DNA from: Salinirubellus salinus
GTDB taxonomy: Archaea > Halobacteriota > Halobacteria > Halobacteriales > Haloarculaceae
Direction: 5' to 3'
Assembly: GCF_025231485.1 (NCBI RefSeq)
Contig: NZ_CP104003.1
Location: 2,232,001-2,296,000 of the forward strand
Length of the DNA: 64,000 nucleotides
Shown here: in pieces, positions 8,636-17,240 of the stretch
Position numbering within the stretch: the stretch's first letter is position 1
How the letters are laid out: each line of letters starts with the position of its first letter
Notes under the pieces: generated by a model
The model's database searches: none
Told to the model about the DNA's origin: nothing
Seen by the model: only the letters and a program-made list of their open reading frames with translations
Program-made: the position numbers and the translations under genes

Positions 8636-9703
8636 ATGCGCGCAGTTGTGTTCAAGGGAGCGAAGGAACCGATGCAGGTGGAGGAGGTCGACCGGCCCGA
8701 CTGCCCCGCCGACGGAGTCGTGGTGGAGACGGAGGCCTGCGGGGTCTGCCGGTCGGACTGGCACGCCTGGATGGGCGACTGGGACTGGTTCGGCGTCCCG
8801 GCGACCGAGGGGCGTATCTTCGGGCACGAACCCGTCGGCACCGTCGTCGAGGTGGGCGAGAAGGTGCAGAACTTCAGCGAGGGCGACCGCGTCACCAACC
8901 CGTTCACGCTGGCCGACGGCACCTGCCGGCAGTGCCAGAGCGGCCACCACAACCGCTGTGAGCGCAAGATGCCGATGGGCTTCCTCGACTTCTCGCCCGG
9001 CGCGTACGCCGAGGAGTACCCGGTCCGTGCCGCCGACACGAACGTCATCAAGCTCCCCGACCACATCGACCCGGTGGAGGTGGCCGGGCTGGGCTGTCGG
9101 TTCGCCACCGCGTTCCACGGCATCTCCCAGCGCGTCGACGTCGGCCCCGGCGACTGGGTCGCCGTCCACGGCTGTGGGGGGGTCGGCCTCTCAGCCATCC
9201 ACACCGCCGACGCCCTCGGCGCGAACGTCATCGCCGTCGATCTGAAACAGGAGGCGCTGGACAAGGCGCTCGAACTCGGCGCCGACGAGACGGTCAAGGT
9301 CGACGAGGTGCAGGACGTCCCGCAGACGGTCAAGGGGTTCACCCCGCGCTCGTCCGGCGCGGACGTCTCGGTGGACGCGCTGGGCATCGCCGCCACGCTC
9401 CAGAACTCCATCAACTCGCTGGGACCGGGCGGTCAGCACCTCCAGATCGGCCTCACCACCAGCGAGGAGCAGGGCGAGGTCGCCATCCCCGTCGACACGA
9501 TGGTCTACGACGAGCGGGAGTTCGTCGGCTCCTACGGGATGCCGCCCCACGAGTACGACGCCATCTTCCGGATGATGGAGACGGGCAAGATCGACCCCGG
9601 GAAGATCGTCAGCGAGACCATCACGCTGGAGCAGGTGCCGGACACCATCGCGTCGATGGGCGACTACGACACCGTCGGTATCCCGGTCTGCAACGAGTTC
9701 TAG
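8636..9703 (+). CDS. Zinc-dependent alcohol dehydrogenase (MDR family)
   Basis: A 355-residue NAD(P)-dependent medium-chain dehydrogenase. Catalytic zinc ligands are Cys38 (GVCRSDWH), His64 and Glu65 (GHEPVG). The structural-zinc lobe shows Cys97, Cys100 and Cys108, while the usual first Cys of that cluster appears to be Asp. The nucleotide-binding motif is GCGGVGLSAIH. Monocistronic, with its own promoter. Length and motifs are normal for the family; the alcohol or aldehyde substrate cannot be told from sequence. Confidence 0.9.
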   Translation: MRAVVFKGAKEPMQVEEVDRPDCPADGVVVETEACGVCRSDWHAWMGDWDWFGVPATEGRIFGHEPVGTVVEVGEKVQNFSEGDRVTNPFTLADGTCRQCQSGHHNRCERKMPMGFLDFSPGAYAEEYPVRAADTNVIKLPDHIDPVEVAGLGCRFATAFHGISQRVDVGPGDWVAVHGCGGVGLSAIHTADALGANVIAVDLKQEALDKALELGADETVKVDEVQDVPQTVKGFTPRSSGADVSVDALGIAATLQNSINSLGPGGQHLQIGLTTSEEQGEVAIPVDTMVYDEREFVGSYGMPPHEYDAIFRMMETGKIDPGKIVSETITLEQVPDTIASMGDYDTVGIPVCNEF

Positions 9704-9846
9704 ACGGGTCCCGGTCTCTCCGGCTGCGTTCGTCGGCCTCGGTGGGTCGTGGTCGATACCGGCGAGCGGCGGGCAGGCGAATACAGGCCCGACACCACGG
9801 TACGCAGTTCCACACCACTTATGGCCGGAGCGGCGAACGCGGACCT

Positions 9847-10050
9847 ATGGACCTCGAAGAGACGAAGGAGATGCTCGGACAGCGCGGTCAGCTGGGTGCG
9901 GCCCTGCTGGTACTCGGTCTGTTCGTCATCGGCAAGCACGACAGGAAGGCCGCCGTCGGGACGACGCTCGTCGTCGTCGGGATGGGGCTGGTCGCGGGGG
10001 GTATCGTCGACAGCGCGCTCGAGAAGATGGGGATGAAGGGCGCCTTCTGA
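9847..10050 (+). CDS. Small two-helix membrane protein, uncharacterised
   Basis: A 67-residue protein, MDLEETKEMLGQRGQLG then two hydrophobic segments (about residues 18-31 and 38-53) joined by the charged loop GKHDRKA. ATG 9847 fits a leaderless start, with an ACTTATGG box about 27 bases upstream. No family is recognised with confidence. It is convergent with the DUF460 gene. Confidence 0.7.
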   Translation: MDLEETKEMLGQRGQLGAALLVLGLFVIGKHDRKAAVGTTLVVVGMGLVAGGIVDSALEKMGMKGAF

Positions 10051-10072
10051 GTCGGGAGCGGCGGCGGCCGGC

Positions 10073-12064
10073 TCAGTCGCCCTCGCCGCGTTCGGTACGC
10101 TTCGTCTCGGCCCGGTGTTCGCTGATGAGCCGGTCCACCATCTCGTCGGTCTGGTCCTTGCGCCGGTCCTCGGCCCGGTCCGCCCAGTCCTCGACGACAG
10201 CCTCCACCTCCGACTCGTGGGCGACGGCCAGTTCGTCGACCTCCTGTATCGTCACGTCGTCGGCCGGGCCGACCGGGATCTCGTGGTCGAACAGCACGTC
10301 GTCGGCCTGCTCCGAGAGGTTGCCCGCTCGCAACACCACCTTCGGCTCCACCGCGGCGAGCATCTCGGCCGTCTCGCGGCCGGCACCGCTGGCGTCCCGG
10401 AGGTAGACCACGTCGTCGCGCGCGAGACCGAAGCGCTCCTGTGCGTCCTCGATGGCCGCCTTGGTGAACTGTTCGAGCGGCTTGACGGGGACGAGACCGG
10501 CCTTCTGCTCGGCCACGTCGGCGAAGTTCGAGTGGTCGAGCCGCCAGAGCGACTTCAGCCGCTCCAGTTTCCCCTCGAGCTCCTCGTTGCGCTCGCGTTG
10601 TTCGTCCAGTTTCCGCTCCAGTTGGTCGTTCTTGCGCTCGAGGCGGGTGACCTCGCGGCGCTCTCTGGCCTCGCGACGCTCCTCGCGGCGGGCCTCGCTC
10701 AACTCCGACTGGAGCTCCGAGACGCGCTCTTCCTTCGTGGCGATGGTGTCACGCAGGTCCTCGACGTGGTCCTCCAGCCGGCCGATGCGTGATCTGAGCC
10801 GCTTGATCTCGCGTTCCTCGGCCGTCGGCTCGCGCGGGTCGTGTTCGTGCTCGTCCTGCTCCGGCTGTTCGTCCTCGGTCAGGTCGCGGAGGACGGCCTC
10901 GACGCTCTCCTCGCCGGAGACGACCCGGCCGATGACCTCGCCGCGTTCGAGGTCCGGGGGCACCTTCCGCGAGATGCGAGCGAACTGGTCCTCGTGGTCG
11001 TCGAACGCGTAGAGCGCCGCGGCCATCGCGTCCCGCTCGTGGTCGTTGTCGTACCCGACCTCGCGGGTGCGGTGCTGTTTCCCGTCGACCGGGAGGTCCG
11101 TCGTCGGGGTCCAGCCGGCGGCGTCGAACGAGCGGCGGAACTTCTCCACCGTCTCGGGCATCGGAGTGACGTCCGCGGCGACGAGGATGGGCCGGCCGCG
11201 CTCGATGATCCACTCGATGACGGCGGCGGTGTCGGCGGTCCGGGTCGAGAGCACGTCGAGGACGTTGCCGTCGAGGTCCAGCACGGCCACGGCCGTCGTG
11301 GTGCCCGGGTCGATGCCGACGATGACGTGGTCGCGGCGCTTGGCGAGCGGCTCGAACTCGATGCCGTCGCGGCGCTCGCGCTCGATCTCGACACGCACGT
11401 CGCCACTCCGGTTCGCCGAGACCGGGATGTCCGCCGGCGTCCCCTCGACGTGGAACAGCGCGCGGGCGTAGCCGCCGTACTTCTCGGTCACCTCCTGCTC
11501 GTACTCGAGGCCGGCGTCGTCAAGTTCGGACTCGATCTCGCGGGCGCGCCTGCGGACGTTGCCGTGGATGCGCCGCGTGTAGCGGTCCTCGGACCACCCG
11601 CCCTTGCCCGTGGAGCGGCCGCGCGAGACCTTCACCGTCGTCGTGTTCGTGAACGCCGAGACCTCGTAGCCGACGTTCATCGCCGCGAGGCGGGCGGCGG
11701 CCTCGGCCTCCTTCATCGGCTTCTTGCCGTACGGGACGCCGTGGCGCGAGGCCACTCGGGAGAGTGGTTCCGGGCGTTCGGCGCCGGTCACCTGCACCAG
11801 TCTCGTCTCGCTCGGCAGGTGGCGCAGGAAGTGCACGAGCGCGTCCTTGTCGGCCGCCAGTTCGTACATGTTGTCCGTGGCGAGGATGGCGGGCTCCTCG
11901 CGGTCGACCAGCCGCTTCAGTTTGCGGAGGGAGACGACGTCCCGGTCGACGTGCTCGCCGTCGAAGGCGACGAGGGCGTAGGAGGGCGAATCACCCCGGA
12001 CGTCACCGCTCTGGACGTCGACGCCGAAGACGACGGCGTCGAGCGCACTCGTGCGGGTGCTCAC
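10073..12064 (-). CDS. DUF460 / COG2433 RuvC-like RNase H-fold protein with coiled coil
   Basis: A 663-residue archaeal-specific protein. The RuvC/YqgF-like core is marked by VIVGIDPGTTTAVAVLD, VAADVTPMP and DNDHERDAMAAALYAF, which supply the acidic residues of an RNase H fold. About residues 415-515 form a long charged coiled coil (repeated Arg/Glu, as in RREERREARERREVTRLERK). A C-terminal domain with DDVVYLRDASGAGRETAEML follows. A nuclease role is predicted for the family; I know of no demonstrated activity. The protein starts at the ATG complement of 12062-12064. Confidence 0.88.
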   Translation of the reverse strand: MSTRTSALDAVVFGVDVQSGDVRGDSPSYALVAFDGEHVDRDVVSLRKLKRLVDREEPAILATDNMYELAADKDALVHFLRHLPSETRLVQVTGAERPEPLSRVASRHGVPYGKKPMKEAEAAARLAAMNVGYEVSAFTNTTTVKVSRGRSTGKGGWSEDRYTRRIHGNVRRRAREIESELDDAGLEYEQEVTEKYGGYARALFHVEGTPADIPVSANRSGDVRVEIERERRDGIEFEPLAKRRDHVIVGIDPGTTTAVAVLDLDGNVLDVLSTRTADTAAVIEWIIERGRPILVAADVTPMPETVEKFRRSFDAAGWTPTTDLPVDGKQHRTREVGYDNDHERDAMAAALYAFDDHEDQFARISRKVPPDLERGEVIGRVVSGEESVEAVLRDLTEDEQPEQDEHEHDPREPTAEEREIKRLRSRIGRLEDHVEDLRDTIATKEERVSELQSELSEARREERREARERREVTRLERKNDQLERKLDEQRERNEELEGKLERLKSLWRLDHSNFADVAEQKAGLVPVKPLEQFTKAAIEDAQERFGLARDDVVYLRDASGAGRETAEMLAAVEPKVVLRAGNLSEQADDVLFDHEIPVGPADDVTIQEVDELAVAHESEVEAVVEDWADRAEDRRKDQTDEMVDRLISEHRAETKRTERGEGD

Positions 12065-12136
12065 AACTGTGGTAGGGGACGGGCGAGAATAAATCCCGTG
12101 GCGAGGGCGGACGTGGCGACAGGTTGAAGTGTGAGT

Positions 12137-12152
12137 GTAAAGTACGCTTTAC
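12137..12152. promoter_or_regulatory. Operator-like palindrome 1, GTAAAG-TACG-CTTTAC
   Basis: A perfect inverted repeat with 6-base arms and a 4-base spacer, 22 bases before ATG 12174. Together with the copy starting 18 bases downstream it fills the core promoter of the DUF2178-XRE operon. Probable autoregulation by the XRE protein. Confidence 0.65.
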
Positions 12153-12154
12153 AC

Positions 12155-12170
12155 GTAAAACGAGCTTTAC
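12155..12170. promoter_or_regulatory. Operator-like palindrome 2, GTAAAA-CGAG-CTTTAC
   Basis: A second copy with one arm mismatch, ending 4 bases before the start codon. The 18-base period from palindrome 1 would place two dimers on roughly adjacent helical turns. Confidence 0.6.
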
Positions 12171-12173
12171 ACC

Positions 12174-12563
12174 ATGACCGAGACAGCCACCCCCACCGTC
12201 ACCCCCCGTCGCACGTACGTCGGCCTCTGGGCCGTCGGGACTGCACTCTACGTCGCCCTCCTCCTCGCGGGGCAGGTGCTCGCGGGCGTCGCCGCCTTCG
12301 CCCTCTTCGGCGTGGGCGCGCTGGCCTACCACCGGACCCGGCAGCGCCCGATGCTGGACGAGCGCGACGCCTCCGTCCTCGAGACGGCCAGCGCCAACAC
12401 CGTCCGCCTGCTCGGCGTCGGGTCGGCCGTCGTGTTCCCCAGCACTGCCGCTCTCGACGCGCTCGGGTACGTGACGTGGCCCGCGTGGCTCACCCCCGTC
12501 GGACTGTTCCTCGGGGCGTTCTGGGCCGTCTGGGTCGCGAACGTCGCGCTCACCGGTCGATGA
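12174..12563 (+). CDS. DUF2178 family membrane protein
   Basis: A 129-residue protein with four hydrophobic helices. The charged loop between helices 2 and 3, QRPMLDERDASVLETASANTV, matches the DUF2178 signature of a conserved DERD-like motif after helix 2. The family is typically encoded with a small XRE-type regulator, as here, where the next gene overlaps by 4 bases (ATGA). The function of the pair is unknown. Two palindromes lie directly upstream of the start. Confidence 0.8.
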   Translation: MTETATPTVTPRRTYVGLWAVGTALYVALLLAGQVLAGVAAFALFGVGALAYHRTRQRPMLDERDASVLETASANTVRLLGVGSAVVFPSTAALDALGYVTWPAWLTPVGLFLGAFWAVWVANVALTGR

Positions 12564-12757
12564 ACAACAGCGTCCGCGAGCACCGCGAGGCCGAGGGGCT
12601 CTCCCAGGGTGCGCTCGCCGAGGCGGTGGGCGTCACCCGACAGACGATCAACGCGGTGGAGCGCGAACGCTACGACCCGTCGCTGGAACTGGCGCTGAAA
12701 CTGGCCGGCCACTTCGACCGGCCCGTCGAGGACCTGTTCTGGCTCGACGGGGACTAG
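12560..12757 (+). CDS. Small XRE-family (Cro/CI-like) HTH regulator
   Basis: A 65-residue single-domain HTH protein of the YozG-like type. LSQGALAEAVGVTRQTINAVERERYDPSLELALKLA is the five-helix HTH-3 fold; the tail PVEDLFWLDGD is typical. Coupled to the DUF2178 gene through an ATGA overlap and overlapping the convergent HIT gene by 4 bases. It probably represses its own operon through the palindromes at 12137-12170. Confidence 0.9.
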   Translation: MNNSVREHREAEGLSQGALAEAVGVTRQTINAVERERYDPSLELALKLAGHFDRPVEDLFWLDGD

Positions 12758-13191
12758 AGTCCACCGCGGACCCGCTCGGCCACCGCGTCGAGGTCCTCTC
12801 GGTCGACGAGCATCGGGCTCCACTCGAACGCCACGCTGTCGCCCTCGTACCGGGGGACCACGTGGAGGTGGACGTGGTACACCTCCTGTCCCGCGGCGGC
12901 CCCGTCGGCGAGGAAGAGGTTCACACCGTCGGGGTCGAGCGACTCGCGGAGCGCGGCCGCGACGCGCTGTCCCACCCGGAACAGGTGGCCCCCCGTCTCC
13001 TCGGGGAGATCCGAGAGCCCGACGCTGTGTGCGCGGGGAACCACGAGCGCGTGGCCCTCCGTGACGGGGTTCACGTCGAGGAACGCCAGCGAGCGGTCGT
13101 CGTCGTGGACGACGCTCGCGGGTGCGTCGCCGGCGGCGATGGCGCAGAACGGGCAGTCGTCGGGGGCGGCGGTGGGGTCGTCGGTGGTCAC
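12754..13191 (-). CDS. HIT family nucleotide hydrolase
   Basis: A 145-residue histidine-triad protein. CPFCAIAAGDAPASVVHDDD is the N-terminal HIT region with a CxxC zinc pair, and EVYHVHLHVVPRY contains the triad HVHLH with the nucleophilic middle His. Probable phosphoramidase or dinucleoside-polyphosphate hydrolase. Length fits the HINT/HIT branch; the in vivo substrate is unknown. Confidence 0.92.
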   Translation of the reverse strand: MTTDDPTAAPDDCPFCAIAAGDAPASVVHDDDRSLAFLDVNPVTEGHALVVPRAHSVGLSDLPEETGGHLFRVGQRVAAALRESLDPDGVNLFLADGAAAGQEVYHVHLHVVPRYEGDSVAFEWSPMLVDREDLDAVAERVRGGL

Positions 13192-13230
13192 GCACCCACC
13201 GAGGTGCGGCCGGGACTTGGCTCCTCGTGT

Positions 13231-13914
13231 CTACGCCTCGGCGAGGAGGTGGTCGGTCCGCTCGTCGGCCCAGTCCTCGAGGATCGCGGTGTCGGTCCGG
13301 CCGTCGACGCTGACGAGGTAGGCCCGGCCGGCCGGTCCACCGTAGTGGCCGTGGAGGTCGTAGACGAAGCCGAAGACGGTCGCCTCCGTGGGGACCTCCT
13401 CGCTCTCGGCGAGGAAGGCGACCTGCTCGCAGACGTTGTGCTCGACGAGGTCGTCGACGACGGCGCTCCGGGGCTGGTCCCGGTCGACGGCGCCCGAGAG
13501 GCCGCGCTCGACGACCGGGACGAGCGGTTCGACCCGGCGGCGGATGCCGGGTGCCTCGGGGTACTCGCCGGTCGTGGCGGCGTCGTAGGCGGCCGTGACC
13601 GCGCCACAGCCGGTGTGGCCGACGACGACGACCATCCGGGTGTCCGTGTGCCGGATGGGGTACAGCAGGTTCCCGTCGACGACATCCGCGTCGGTGTCGT
13701 CCCACGCGAGGTTGCCGATGTTCGAGGGGGTGAACAGCCACCCCGGCTCGTGGACGTCCCACATCCCCTCCTGCGAGACCCGCGAGTCCGCACAGCAGAG
13801 CGAGACGACGTGGGGGTGCTGGCTCTCCTGGACCTCCGCGAAGTAGTCCGCCGGGAGCGACTCGACGTGCCGGTCGTTCCGGGCGAGCAGGTCGGCGAGC
13901 GTCTGGCGCGGCAT
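13231..13914 (-). CDS. Beta-class carbonic anhydrase
   Basis: A 227-residue enzyme for reversible CO2 hydration. Zinc ligands are recognisable as Cys41 in SLCCADSR (with the Asp-Arg dyad), His100 and Cys103 in VVGHTGCGA. The protein has the usual single-domain length. Start ATG 13914, with a leftward AT-rich box about 26-36 bases upstream. Catalytic residues are complete, so it should be active. Confidence 0.93.
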   Translation of the reverse strand: MPRQTLADLLARNDRHVESLPADYFAEVQESQHPHVVSLCCADSRVSQEGMWDVHEPGWLFTPSNIGNLAWDDTDADVVDGNLLYPIRHTDTRMVVVVGHTGCGAVTAAYDAATTGEYPEAPGIRRRVEPLVPVVERGLSGAVDRDQPRSAVVDDLVEHNVCEQVAFLAESEEVPTEATVFGFVYDLHGHYGGPAGRAYLVSVDGRTDTAILEDWADERTDHLLAEA

Positions 13915-14019
13915 AGCTCCGGTCGGACGTGCGGGGACGAAAAGCTATCTCTCCCGACCAGGAGCCACGACGCCACACCCACCCCAAGTGGGATAGCCGT
14001 CCGTACCCTCTACGGGGGC

Positions 14020-14625
14020 ATGAGCAGGATACCGAGTCCCTGGAACACGGCCCGGATGGTCGGTCTCCTCGGGGACGAGGAGTTCGTCGACGCGCTGACG
14101 AACGTCGAGGGGACCATCGAGGAGGTGAACGAGACGCTCGACCGGGTCGAGACGGTGGAGGACGAGGCCGCACAGGCGGTCCACGAGGCGAACGAGACGC
14201 TCACGGCGGTCGACCAGCGCCTCGCCAAGGTCGACGAGACCATCTCCCTGCTGGAGGCCAAGATCGAGGCCGGGTTCAGCCTCGCGTTCCTCCTCGTCGC
14301 TGCGAACCTCTACGTGCAGGGCGACCTCGTCCTCGCCGCTACCCTCGCCCTCCTCGGGGTGCTCGGTGCGGGCGCGCTCGTCTCGACCGCACGGACGCTC
14401 CCGCAGGTCCAGAAGCTCCGCCAGCTGGGTGGGGCCGCCTACGACCGCTTCAACGGCGTCGACGAGGACGACCGCGAGTTCCCGACCATCTTCGACGGTG
14501 CCGAGGCCCGGCGTCGGTCGAGGCGAGCGCGCACCGCGAGTGCCGACGACGAGGACGGAGCGGCGACGGAGGGTGACAGCGACGAGGCGCGGGGCACGGC
14601 GGCGTCGACTCAGTCGTCCGGGTAG
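14020..14625 (+). CDS. Membrane protein with N-terminal coiled coil, uncharacterised
   Basis: A 201-residue protein. Residues ~20-85 form a heptad-like amphipathic coiled coil (VEGTIEEVNETLDRVETVED, then LTAVDQRLAKVDETISLLEAKIE). Two hydrophobic helices follow at about 89-127, then a charged C-terminal tail rich in Arg, Asp and Glu. No named family recognised. The last 16 bases overlap the convergent RNase Z gene. Confidence 0.75.
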   Translation: MSRIPSPWNTARMVGLLGDEEFVDALTNVEGTIEEVNETLDRVETVEDEAAQAVHEANETLTAVDQRLAKVDETISLLEAKIEAGFSLAFLLVAANLYVQGDLVLAATLALLGVLGAGALVSTARTLPQVQKLRQLGGAAYDRFNGVDEDDREFPTIFDGAEARRRSRRARTASADDEDGAATEGDSDEARGTAASTQSSG

Positions 14626-15536
14626 GGGAGGTCGACCTCGTCGCCGTCGTCGGGTACGAACGCCTCCCCGTCGAACGTCTCGCGGGCCTCCTCGGCGATC
14701 GGGGTGACGTAGCCGGCGTAGCGCGAGGAGACGTGGGTGAGCGCGAGGCGCTTCGCACCGGCCGCAGCGGCCACCTCGGCGGCCTCACGGGCGGTCGAGT
14801 GGCCGGTCGAGTTCGCACGGTCGGCCTCCTCGGCGAGGAACGTGGCGTCGTGGACCAGCAGGTCCGCCGCCTCGGCGGCCTCGACGGTGGCGTCGGTGGG
14901 CCGGGTGTCACCGGTGTAGACGAACCGCCGGCCGGGACGCGGGTCGCCGACCACCTGGTCGGAGTGGACGACGGTGCCGTCGTCGAGCTCGACGCTCTCG
15001 CCCTCGTGGAGCTTCGAGAACAGCGGTCCCGGTGGCACCCCGAGCTCCTCCGCGCGTTCCCGGTCGAACCGGCCCTTCCGGTCGTCCTCGACGAGCGCGT
15101 AGCCGACCGACTTCGTGCGGTGTTCGGTCCGGAACGCGCGGACCTCGAACTCGCCGGCGCGGTAGGCCACGTCGCCCGCGCCCACCTCGCGGATGCGGAG
15201 GGGGAACGAGGGGCGGGTGGCGGTGCCGTCGAGCAGGTTCCGCATCGCCCGGCGGCGTCCGTTCGGGACGTGGATGGCGACCGGGTCCGTGCGGTCGTTG
15301 AACTCCATCGTCTGGAGCAGTCCCGGGAGCCCGAGGACGTGGTCACCGTGCAGGTGCGAGACGAAGACGTGCGAGACGTCGAACCCCGTGCCGAAGCGCA
15401 TCATCTGGCGCTGGGTCCCCTCGCCGCAGTCGAACAGCAGGCGCTCGCCCTCCCGTCGGACGAACACCGCGCTGGTGTTGCGCTGGACGGAGGGGACCGC
15501 CCCACCGGTACCGAGGAACGTCACGCACAGCGACAT
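14610..15536 (-). CDS. rnz: Ribonuclease Z (tRNA 3' processing)
   Basis: Metallo-beta-lactamase-fold endonuclease that removes tRNA 3' trailers. The 308-residue protein starts MSLCVTFLGTGGAVPS. It has the zinc motif SHLHGDH, the PxKxxRLxxG-like region replaced by GKRL-poor archaeal sequence, the second zinc region YTGDTRPT, and STAREAAEVA followed by LTHVSSRY. ATG 15536 is chosen over an upstream alternative because it begins directly at the conserved first strand. Length is typical of the short form. Confidence 0.95.
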   Translation of the reverse strand: MSLCVTFLGTGGAVPSVQRNTSAVFVRREGERLLFDCGEGTQRQMMRFGTGFDVSHVFVSHLHGDHVLGLPGLLQTMEFNDRTDPVAIHVPNGRRRAMRNLLDGTATRPSFPLRIREVGAGDVAYRAGEFEVRAFRTEHRTKSVGYALVEDDRKGRFDRERAEELGVPPGPLFSKLHEGESVELDDGTVVHSDQVVGDPRPGRRFVYTGDTRPTDATVEAAEAADLLVHDATFLAEEADRANSTGHSTAREAAEVAAAAGAKRLALTHVSSRYAGYVTPIAEEARETFDGEAFVPDDGDEVDLPYPDD

Positions 15537-15803
15537 GGCTCGGACTCCGGGGCGGGCGTACAAACCGACTTCGGAACGTCGACGCGCGCACTACACCATA
15601 TTATCTCACCCCTGACATTCGCCACGACGTGAGTTTAGACGGTTCCAAACGCTGGGTAGTACCCTCAATCCCCCGACGGGAGAGACGCGTTATACCATTG
15701 TTAACGCCGATTTCGTGGCTTTTCACGCGTTCGGCCGGCGACGAAAGGGAACGAACTGTCGGCCGGGTTTATCACTCCGCCGGAGGTGAGAGCCATCGAA
15801 GCG

Positions 15804-17111
15804 ATGACACATACGAGACGACTCCTGACAGTGACGACAGCACTACTGCTCGTACTGAGCGTCCCCACCGCGGCGTGGGCGCTCGGTGGTTCGGCGAGTG
15901 GCGCCCAGCAAGAGGCCACACCGGCCGTCGAGGTGACGGACCTCGAGGCGCCCGCGTCCGCCAGCGCCGGGGACGTCATCAACGTCACCGCGACGGTGAC
16001 GCTCGCCGAGTCCGGCAACGCGACGGCCACGGCGACGGCGGCCGACGGCGACAACGCCACGGCAGCACCGAACGAGACGGAGATGGCCACCGAGACGGCG
16101 GCACCGAACGCCACCGAGACGGAGATGGCCACCGAGACGGCGGCACCGAACGCCACCGAAGCGCCCAACGCCACGGAGACGGAGGCCGAGGGGCAGTCGG
16201 TACCCGTCGAGTTCCGTCTGGGCGGTGACGTGCTGTTGCGCGACACGGTCGTCCTCGAACCTGGTGAGAGTCAGACCGTCACCTTCCAGGTCGACACCAC
16301 CGGTCTCTCGACCGGCGTCTACATCCACAGCGTCCTCGCGGGTGACTCCGGCGAGGACGCGACGATCCTCATCGTCGAGGGCGACGGTCAGCCGGCGCCG
16401 ACACCCAGCCCGAACAGCACCTCCTTCCAGGTCGCGAACCTGAGTGCACCGAGCGAGGTGACGGCCGGCGAACCGGTCGAGGTGTTGGCCACGGTCTCCA
16501 ACCCCGACGAGGAGAACGTGACGGAGACGCCCGCGGCCAACGAGACGGAGACAGCCAACGAGACAGAGGTAGCCAACGAGACGGAGAGTCCGACCGAGAC
16601 GGCGACCGCGACCGAGGCTGCGCCGAACGAGACGGAGGTGCCGAACGCGACCGAGGCGCCCTCGGCGACGGCCGAGACCCAGACCGTCGAGTTCCGCGTC
16701 GAGGGTGACGTGGTCGCCACGCAGAACGTGACGCTCGAACCCGGCGAGTCCACGGAGGTGAACTTCACGCTGGACACGACGGCGATCGAACCGGGCATCT
16801 ACACCCACGGTGTCCTCACGGAGGACTTCGGTGAGATGGCCGTGCTGCGCGTCGTCGAGGATACGGGCGACGCGACGGAGACACCGGCGCCGAACGCCAC
16901 CGAGACGCCCGAACCGAACGGCACGGAGTCGCCCGGCACGTCCACGCCGACCGACGGAACTCCGACCGACGGAACTCCGACCGACGGAACCCCGACCGAC
17001 GGAACTCCGACCGACGGAACCCCGACCGACGGAACCCCGACCGACGGAACTCCGACCGACGGAACCCCGATGGGGACCGACACGGCAGCGGAGGAGACCG
17101 AGACGGCCTGA
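15804..17111 (+). CDS. Secreted Thr/Asn-rich protein with two CARDB-like domains and TDGTP repeats
   Basis: A 435-residue predicted exported protein. It has a Sec-type signal (RRLLTVTTALLLVLSVPTAAWA) and two copies of a CARDB-like module, about residues 43-200 and 215-370; each ends with a strand pair like VVLEPGESQTVTFQVDTTGLS. In each copy the first loop is expanded into low-complexity NATET/NETE sequence. I count 19 N-x-S/T sequons, so heavy N-glycosylation is likely. The C-terminus has eight TDGTP repeats and no membrane anchor or PGF motif. A GTG 18 bases upstream is an alternative start. Function unknown; cell-surface adhesion or protection is plausible. Confidence 0.8.
   Translation: MTHTRRLLTVTTALLLVLSVPTAAWALGGSASGAQQEATPAVEVTDLEAPASASAGDVINVTATVTLAESGNATATATAADGDNATAAPNETEMATETAAPNATETEMATETAAPNATEAPNATETEAEGQSVPVEFRLGGDVLLRDTVVLEPGESQTVTFQVDTTGLSTGVYIHSVLAGDSGEDATILIVEGDGQPAPTPSPNSTSFQVANLSAPSEVTAGEPVEVLATVSNPDEENVTETPAANETETANETEVANETESPTETATATEAAPNETEVPNATEAPSATAETQTVEFRVEGDVVATQNVTLEPGESTEVNFTLDTTAIEPGIYTHGVLTEDFGEMAVLRVVEDTGDATETPAPNATETPEPNGTESPGTSTPTDGTPTDGTPTDGTPTDGTPTDGTPTDGTPTDGTPTDGTPMGTDTAAEETETA
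16947..17066 (+). repeat. Tandem 15-base repeat, 8 units
   Basis: Eight units of ccgaccgacggaact or its final-T/C variant encode TDGTP repeats in the preceding protein. The in-frame 15-base period makes copy-number change by slippage possible without frameshift. Confidence 0.95.
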
Positions 17112-17240
17112 CGGAGTCGCCCGGCCTCCGGGGCTCCGTTCAGACCGTTCAATCGACAGACAGCGTAGGGGTTCGAACCCACGCGAACCGCCCGAACGGA
17201 CGACACCCCCTTTTGTACCCGTCTCGAACGTCCGGGTGCA

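Noticed and set aside
16947-17066. Regular 15-base repeats as a possible CRISPR array
   Set aside because: No spacers; the repeats are contiguous and encode TDGTP in frame within a secreted protein.
17164-17184. T-arm-like palindrome GGGGTTCGAACCC, suggesting a tRNA or att site
   Set aside because: No acceptor, D or anticodon stem can be drawn on either strand within 75 bases, and the T-stem does not extend to five pairs. Chance or a small operator.
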